Shown here in pieces: positions 12,580-15,862 of a DNA stretch of 15,862 bases. Under the pieces are notes generated by a model. That model was not told where the DNA came from and ran no database searches. It saw only the letters and a list, made by a program, of their open reading frames with translations. The position numbers and the translations under genes were made by a program. Every line of letters begins with the position of its first letter. Position 1 is the stretch's first letter. Source of the stretch: Bacillota bacterium (lineage in GTDB: Bacteria; Bacillota; Dehalobacteriia; UBA4068); assembly GCA_009778255.1 (NCBI GenBank), contig WRKD01000195.1:1-15862 (forward strand), read 5' to 3'.

Positions 12580-14151
12580 ATGAACAGAAATAGAATGCTG
12601 CTTTTGCTGGTGTTGATGATTTCTTTAATTTTAATAGTAAGTGCCTGCGGGCAAAAAAAATCCCTGGATACGATGAAGGTACAATCTGACGGAAGTCAGC
12701 AAAACCAAGCCGGTAAGGTGTTGTATCTTGGACGCACCTGGGAAGATAAATCTTGGGATCCGGCAACTTTTACAACATCCAGCCAATTGGTGCTGGCGCC
12801 GATGATATTTGAGAATTTAGCTGTTCTCAATTCGGATGGTTCTTCTTCACCACAGTTAGCGGAAAAATGGGATATTTCTGATGATCATCTAACGTATACC
12901 TTTTATCTAAGGAAAGGCGTACAATGGCATGGTGATTATGGTGAATTCACTTCCGAGGATGTAAAATTCTCTTTTGAACGCCACAGCGATGAAGCATTGG
13001 GTTCCCTGCAACAGGAAGTTTTAGGTTTAAGCAATATTGCTTCTATAGATGCGCCCGATAAATATACCGTAACATTTAAGCTGATAAAACCGGATGCCGA
13101 TTTTATTACCCGTTGTTCCATATATGCCAGTGATATAACAAGCAAAGCCGCTTATGATAAACTGGGTATGTCTGGCTTTAATTTGACTCCCATCGGTACC
13201 GGGCCTTTTGCCTTTACATCTGGTACTCCGGGAAGCAAAACCGAAGCTATAAGATTTGACAAGTATTGGGGAAATAAACCAAAAGTAGAACGCATTGTCA
13301 GCGAAATAATAGCCGATCAAAACACTTTGTACACCGCTTTTGAAAACGGCGAACTTGATTTGATTTACAGTACCAATATAGATAAGGTCAATGAGTATAT
13401 TAGCGCCGGTAAAGAAGCGTTATATGTCCCTTCGCTGCAGCTTTTATATATTGGCGTGAATATGCAGCATGCGCCTTTCGATAATCCGGTGGTGCGTGAA
13501 GCTTATTTCCATGCCATAAACCCCTCGTATTTTGTGGATCAGATATTCTTGGGTAAGGAAACCGTTCCCAGCGGCTATATACCTGAAAAATGCAAATACG
13601 CTTTAACCGGTTATTTTAAGCCCAGCTATGACCCGGATAAAGCCAAAAGCCTTTTAGCGGAGGCCGGTTATAAGGATGGGGCAAAAATAACACTATGGGC
13701 GGTTAATGACGAGCTTTCTACTGCTCCCGCATTGATTGCGGAAAATCAGCTGAAGAGCGGCGGTTTCATTGTGGATTTGCAGATGGTTGATTTCGGCGTA
13801 TTCATTGACAAAGTTCGCTCTGGCGAAGCTGCCATGTGGTTATTATACAATAGCACAAATTTCCTGACAGATGATACTGTAAACCGTTATACCAGCTCAA
13901 TGTATCCTGGTTCCAATTGGTGTGGCGTAACGGACAGCGATTATGATGCCAAGGTAGCCGCCGGTTTATCTGCTACCTCGGAAGCAGATAAACGCGAGGC
14001 TTTTAACGCGGCGCAAAAGCGTTTGATCGATCTGAATGTGCTTTATTCAGCTTCCACTTATGGTGATTATGTGTTAACTCAACCAAGAATCAGCGGCCTT
14101 GCTTTAAGGGGCGATATATATATCGATGTAAATAATGTAGATATCAAATAA
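12580..14151 (+). CDS. ABC transporter substrate-binding lipoprotein, family 5 (peptide/nickel type)
   Basis: This 523-residue protein has a lipoprotein signal: basic n-region (MNRNR), hydrophobic core and lipobox IVSAC with Cys23. The mature part shows the family-5 binding-protein pattern. That includes PQLAEKWDISDDHLTYTFYLRKGVQWH and TSEDVKFSFER near residues 88-130, then NPVVREAYFHAINPSYF around 304-320. These proteins capture peptides, nickel chelates, opines or other solutes outside the membrane and deliver them to the permease. AAGGAGG (12564-12570) lies nine bases before the ATG. Standing beside a molybdenum hydroxylase it may import that enzyme's substrate, but this is suggested only by position. 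It is followed by a hairpin and the permease. Confidence 0.95.
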   Translation: MNRNRMLLLLVLMISLILIVSACGQKKSLDTMKVQSDGSQQNQAGKVLYLGRTWEDKSWDPATFTTSSQLVLAPMIFENLAVLNSDGSSSPQLAEKWDISDDHLTYTFYLRKGVQWHGDYGEFTSEDVKFSFERHSDEALGSLQQEVLGLSNIASIDAPDKYTVTFKLIKPDADFITRCSIYASDITSKAAYDKLGMSGFNLTPIGTGPFAFTSGTPGSKTEAIRFDKYWGNKPKVERIVSEIIADQNTLYTAFENGELDLIYSTNIDKVNEYISAGKEALYVPSLQLLYIGVNMQHAPFDNPVVREAYFHAINPSYFVDQIFLGKETVPSGYIPEKCKYALTGYFKPSYDPDKAKSLLAEAGYKDGAKITLWAVNDELSTAPALIAENQLKSGGFIVDLQMVDFGVFIDKVRSGEAAMWLLYNSTNFLTDDTVNRYTSSMYPGSNWCGVTDSDYDAKVAAGLSATSEADKREAFNAAQKRLIDLNVLYSASTYGDYVLTQPRISGLALRGDIYIDVNNVDIK

Positions 14152-14167
14152 ACAGGTGAAAAAGGCG

Positions 14168-14205
14168 GTGGAGAGCAGTTTGTTTCCTGCTCTCCACTTT
14201 TCATT
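14168..14205 (+). terminator. Intra-operon stem-loop / partial terminator
   Basis: GTGGAGAGCAG (14168-14178) and CTGCTCTCCAC (14187-14197) form a perfect 11-bp stem with an 8-base loop, followed by TTTTCATT. The short U-run would make a moderate terminator. Similar stem-loops between binding-protein and permease genes are known to raise binding-protein mRNA over the membrane parts, by stabilising the 3' end or by partial termination. Confidence 0.82.
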
Positions 14206-14239
14206 CTAAATAATGCGTACGCGGCCGGGAGTAAAGGGT

Positions 14240-15184
14240 ATGCTAAGATATATTGCCAAGCGTTTATTGTTTGCCATACCGACCATATTCGGTGTTTTTG
14301 TGGTAGTATTCTTTGTGATACGCCTCATCCCGGGCGACCCCGCCGTAACAATGCTAGGGCCCAAAGCCACAGATGCACAAATAGCGGTTTACCGTGCTGC
14401 CCATGGTCTGAATGATTCCTTAGCGCTGCAGTTTTCTATTGCGCTTAAGAGCTTTATAAAAGGAGATTTGGGCTCTTCTTTATCCCTTTACCGCCCAGTA
14501 TCTCAAGTTATATTAGAACGCTTTCCACGCACTGCAGAATTGGCTTTTTTTGGCATAATCATTGGTTTTATACTGGCAGTGTTTTTGGGGGTGATTGCCG
14601 CCATTTTCCGCGGAAAATGGCCGGATATTACGCTGATTTCTTTTTCTACCCTGGGTATGTCTTTACCCACTTTTTATGTTGGTCTGTGGGTTTTGTATAT
14701 TTTTGCGTTAAAATTAAAAATCATACCAGTTATAAGCAGTATGGATAACAATATATCTTATTGGAAATCTCTGCTTGGGCCTTTGCTGACCATTGCTATT
14801 GGGGAAACGGCGCTGCTTTTGCGCATTACACGCTCTTCCATGCTAGAAATACTTAATGAAGATTTTATTCGAACCGCACGTGCCAAAGGCTTAAGGGAAA
14901 TGGTAGTTTTGTTTAAACATGCCTTGGGGAATTCTTTGATTCCTATTGTTACGGTAACCGGTTATAGCTTAGCTACCGCTTTTGGCGGCGCCATAGTTTT
15001 AGAAACGGTTTTTGCCCGGCAAGGTATTGGCAAATTGCTAATAGACGCTATCACCGTAAGGGATTATCCTTTAGTACAGGGAACAACCATTGTAATTGCT
15101 ATTTTAATGATTTTGGTCAATATTATTACTGATGTAATATACGGTTATGTGGATCCACGTATCCGTATAATGAATGATGAATAA
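14240..15184 (+). CDS. ABC transporter permease, DppB/OppB type
   Basis: This 314-residue protein opens with MLRYIAKRLLFAIPTIFGVFVVVFF, the standard start of DppB-type permeases. RLIPGDPA follows and about six membrane segments are spread over the length. The cytoplasmic EAA loop, EDFIRTARAKGLRE...HALGNSLIPIV, docks to the ATPase. I take ATG 14240 because GGGAG (14227-14231) is eight bases upstream and the family starts at this residue; an in-frame ATG at 14213 would add nine residues and sits close to the hairpin. It forms the pore for the solute brought by the preceding lipoprotein. A second permease (DppC type) is normally required for the heterodimer, but none follows directly. Confidence 0.95.
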   Translation: MLRYIAKRLLFAIPTIFGVFVVVFFVIRLIPGDPAVTMLGPKATDAQIAVYRAAHGLNDSLALQFSIALKSFIKGDLGSSLSLYRPVSQVILERFPRTAELAFFGIIIGFILAVFLGVIAAIFRGKWPDITLISFSTLGMSLPTFYVGLWVLYIFALKLKIIPVISSMDNNISYWKSLLGPLLTIAIGETALLLRITRSSMLEILNEDFIRTARAKGLREMVVLFKHALGNSLIPIVTVTGYSLATAFGGAIVLETVFARQGIGKLLIDAITVRDYPLVQGTTIVIAILMILVNIITDVIYGYVDPRIRIMNDE

Positions 15185-15245
15185 TCTGCCGCTATTTAAA
15201 TAGGACTTTTGATCGTCGCGGGTATATTAAAGTGGAGAACTAAGT

Positions 15246-15862
15246 GTGGAAGATCATATTATTAGGCTGGAAAACATAAGTAAAGTTTTTTATGTGAATA
15301 GCAGCCGGGGATTAAAAAGCACAAAATTAACAGCCGTGAATAATGTAAGTTTCGCAATAAAACGCGGCGAAACATTTGGCTTAGTAGGCGAGAGTGGTTG
15401 TGGTAAGAGTACTCTTTCTAAAATTGCTTTGCGGCTACTCGAGGCTAGTTCCGGTTCGGTGTTTTTTGAAGGCGCCGATATTTATAAACTTAAATATCGT
15501 GAAATGCAGGTTATACGTAGGGAAATGCAGGTAGTATTTCAAGACCCTTACGATTCTTTAGATCCACGGCTAAGCCTGGAAGCATTGATGTCCGAGCCTT
15601 TACACATTCATCATTATGGTAATAAAGCCGCCAGAAAGGCCCGTATTCAAGAGCTTTTTGAGGCGGTGGGGCTTTCGACTAACTGGCTGTCGCGCTATGC
15701 GCATCAGCTTTCCGGCGGGCAACGCCAGCGTTTATGTATTGCCCGCGCTTTGGCGCTTTCTCCCAAGTTTATGGTATGCGATGAAGCTGTTTCTGCCTTA
15801 GATGTATCTATACAGGCGCAAATACTAAATCTATTATTAGATTTAAAGGATCAGTTGGCCTT
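15246..15862 (+). CDS. ABC transporter ATP-binding protein, OppF/DppF type (partial)
   Basis: Open to the end of the window (205 codons seen). The start is GTG 15246: GGAG (15234-15237) lies eight bases upstream, and a stop at 15228 rules out an earlier start. The sequence has Walker A GESGCGKST, the Q-loop in MQVVFQDPYDSLDPR, signature LSGGQRQR, and Walker B FMVCDE, followed by ALDVSIQAQIL. The FQDPYDSLDPR and EPLHIH features are those of the F-type ATPase of oligopeptide-type importers, not the D type. It would power uptake with the upstream permease. Usually a DppC permease and a D-type ATPase precede it; here only 61 bases separate it from dppB, so those genes are missing, moved downstream or replaced. 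Confidence 0.95.
   Translation, partial: MEDHIIRLENISKVFYVNSSRGLKSTKLTAVNNVSFAIKRGETFGLVGESGCGKSTLSKIALRLLEASSGSVFFEGADIYKLKYREMQVIRREMQVVFQDPYDSLDPRLSLEALMSEPLHIHHYGNKAARKARIQELFEAVGLSTNWLSRYAHQLSGGQRQRLCIARALALSPKFMVCDEAVSALDVSIQAQILNLLLDLKDQLA

Overview
The window looks like a chromosomal piece of an anaerobic Firmicute (Clostridia-like). Shine-Dalgarno sites are strong (AAGGAGG, GGGAGGTG), several genes start with GTG or TTG, there is a consensus sigma-A promoter, and GC is moderate. No rRNA, tRNA, CRISPR array, transposase or integrase was seen, so the assignment rests on style and gene content. Every convincing gene is on the + strand.

Region 1 (1-2474) holds one molybdenum hydroxylase set of the xanthine dehydrogenase / CO dehydrogenase family. 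It contains the C-terminal part of a molybdopterin-binding subunit, a frameshifted small antitoxin-like gene, an FAD subunit and a [2Fe-2S] subunit.

Region 2 (2475-8316) is an AT-richer accessory island. It carries a RelB/YoeB toxin-antitoxin module behind a consensus promoter with a palindromic operator. Next comes a duplicated 3' end of the [2Fe-2S] gene, then a RelB/PIN module and a protein with a HEPN-type RX4H motif. A decayed MNT/HepT pair follows, with HepT cut off at a perfect 17-bp inverted repeat. The island ends with an AAA ATPase of the DUF4143 family and a WG-repeat lipoprotein. The ORF at 8297-8719 is unrecognised and may be the 3' remnant of an older gene.

Region 3 (8739-12472) is a second, complete molybdenum hydroxylase in the order FAD - [2Fe-2S] - Mo subunit, tightly overlapped and translationally coupled. 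The [2Fe-2S] subunit has an odd C-terminal tail made from a 7-bp tandem repeat and a GC-rich hairpin.

Region 4 (12580-15862) starts a family-5 (peptide/nickel-type) ABC importer operon: lipoprotein binding protein, intra-operon hairpin/terminator, DppB-type permease, then an OppF-type ATPase that runs off the window. The usual second permease and first ATPase are not between them.

The two hydroxylases presumably oxidise N-heterocyclic or similar substrates by passing electrons from the Mo centre through [2Fe-2S] clusters to FAD; the substrate cannot be read from sequence. The importer may feed the same pathway, but that rests on adjacency only. The most interesting part is the island. It has at least three toxin-antitoxin-type loci in different states of decay, and one cassette is bounded by a reconstituted 3' end of the enzyme gene it sits against.
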